Positions 5,584 to 5,756 of a stretch of DNA of 5,756 nucleotides are shown in pieces. Made by a program: the position numbers and the translations under genes. Below the pieces are notes generated by a model that worked only from the letters and a program-made list of their open reading frames with translations, did no database searches and was not told the origin of the DNA. Source of the DNA: Bacteroidota bacterium (lineage in GTDB: Bacteria; Bacteroidota; Rhodothermia; Balneolales; Balneolaceae); NCBI GenBank assembly GCA_024635465.1, contig JAGXIS010000062.1:1-5756 (forward strand), read 5' to 3'. How positions within the stretch are numbered: position 1 is the first letter of the stretch; every line of letters begins with the position of its first letter.

Positions 5584-5756
5584 TTAAAAATAGATGACGG
5601 TTGGTTTGTAGTCGTTAGTTTTTCGACATCAAGAATGGTGAAAGATAAAGGAAATGAATTTCGTTAAGAAATCCATTTATTACTAAAACTGATTCGTCTT
5701 ATAGATTATTGTTATCCATAAGTGGTTATTCAGATATTAAATGTTGCCTAAAATCA
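5584..5756. other. Right-edge intergenic region, no gene recognised
   Basis: These 173 bp are AT-rich with stops in all frames. The lipoprotein promoter is expected here on the minus strand; TATCTTTC at about 5650-5643 (minus strand) is a seven-of-eight match to TAnnTTTG, but I found no clear -33 partner. On the plus strand an ATG at 5741 stays open for only five codons to the edge, which is too little to call. No hairpin terminator or repeat was seen. Confidence 0.3.

Noticed and set aside
5741..5756. ATG at 5741 as the start of a gene leaving the right edge
   Set aside because: Only five codons are visible, too few to support a gene.

Overview
This window looks like ordinary chromosomal sequence from a member of the Bacteroidota/Balneolota (FCB) group, possibly a Balneolaceae-type marine bacterium. 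The assignment is inferred. It rests on the moderate-to-low GC by eye, start codons preceded by AT-rich leaders with no clear Shine-Dalgarno sequence, and the types of protein present: a Thioredoxin_9 protein, a PRX-like protein with NHCPYV, a TrmB with a G-N-K-N-K N-terminus, and a lipoprotein with a CBM9-like start. No tRNA, rRNA, CRISPR array, insertion sequence or phage gene is visible.

Layout, left to right. (1) A minus-strand gene (1-627) runs off the left edge. It belongs to a conserved family usually labelled '3-methyladenine DNA glycosylase', although its true activity is unclear. (2) A 74-bp AT-rich divergent spacer separates it from a plus-strand run of three genes: a UbiA-type membrane prenyltransferase (702-1595), a Thioredoxin_9 protein with a WCGDA active site (1607-2224), and a class III PLP aminotransferase (2282-3469). 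(3) On the minus strand, converging on the aminotransferase with an 11-bp 3' overlap, are trmB (tRNA m7G46 methyltransferase; best start TTG at 4121) and, immediately upstream, a peroxiredoxin-like thioredoxin-fold protein (4114-4695). The two overlap by 8 bp and are probably translationally coupled. (4) Upstream of these on the same strand is a secreted lipoprotein of unknown function (4783-5583), then 173 bp with no recognisable gene up to the right edge.

The genes do not form one obvious pathway. The UbiA and Thioredoxin_9 genes are 11 bp apart and probably co-transcribed. The redoxin/trmB pair is the tightest arrangement. I saw no convincing evidence of a novel multi-gene system. The points most worth a second look are the unclear activity of the partial '3-methyladenine DNA glycosylase'-labelled protein, the variant aspartate motif of the UbiA protein, the Ser replacing a commonly seen Cys in the redoxin, the TTG start of trmB, and the uncharacterised lipoprotein.
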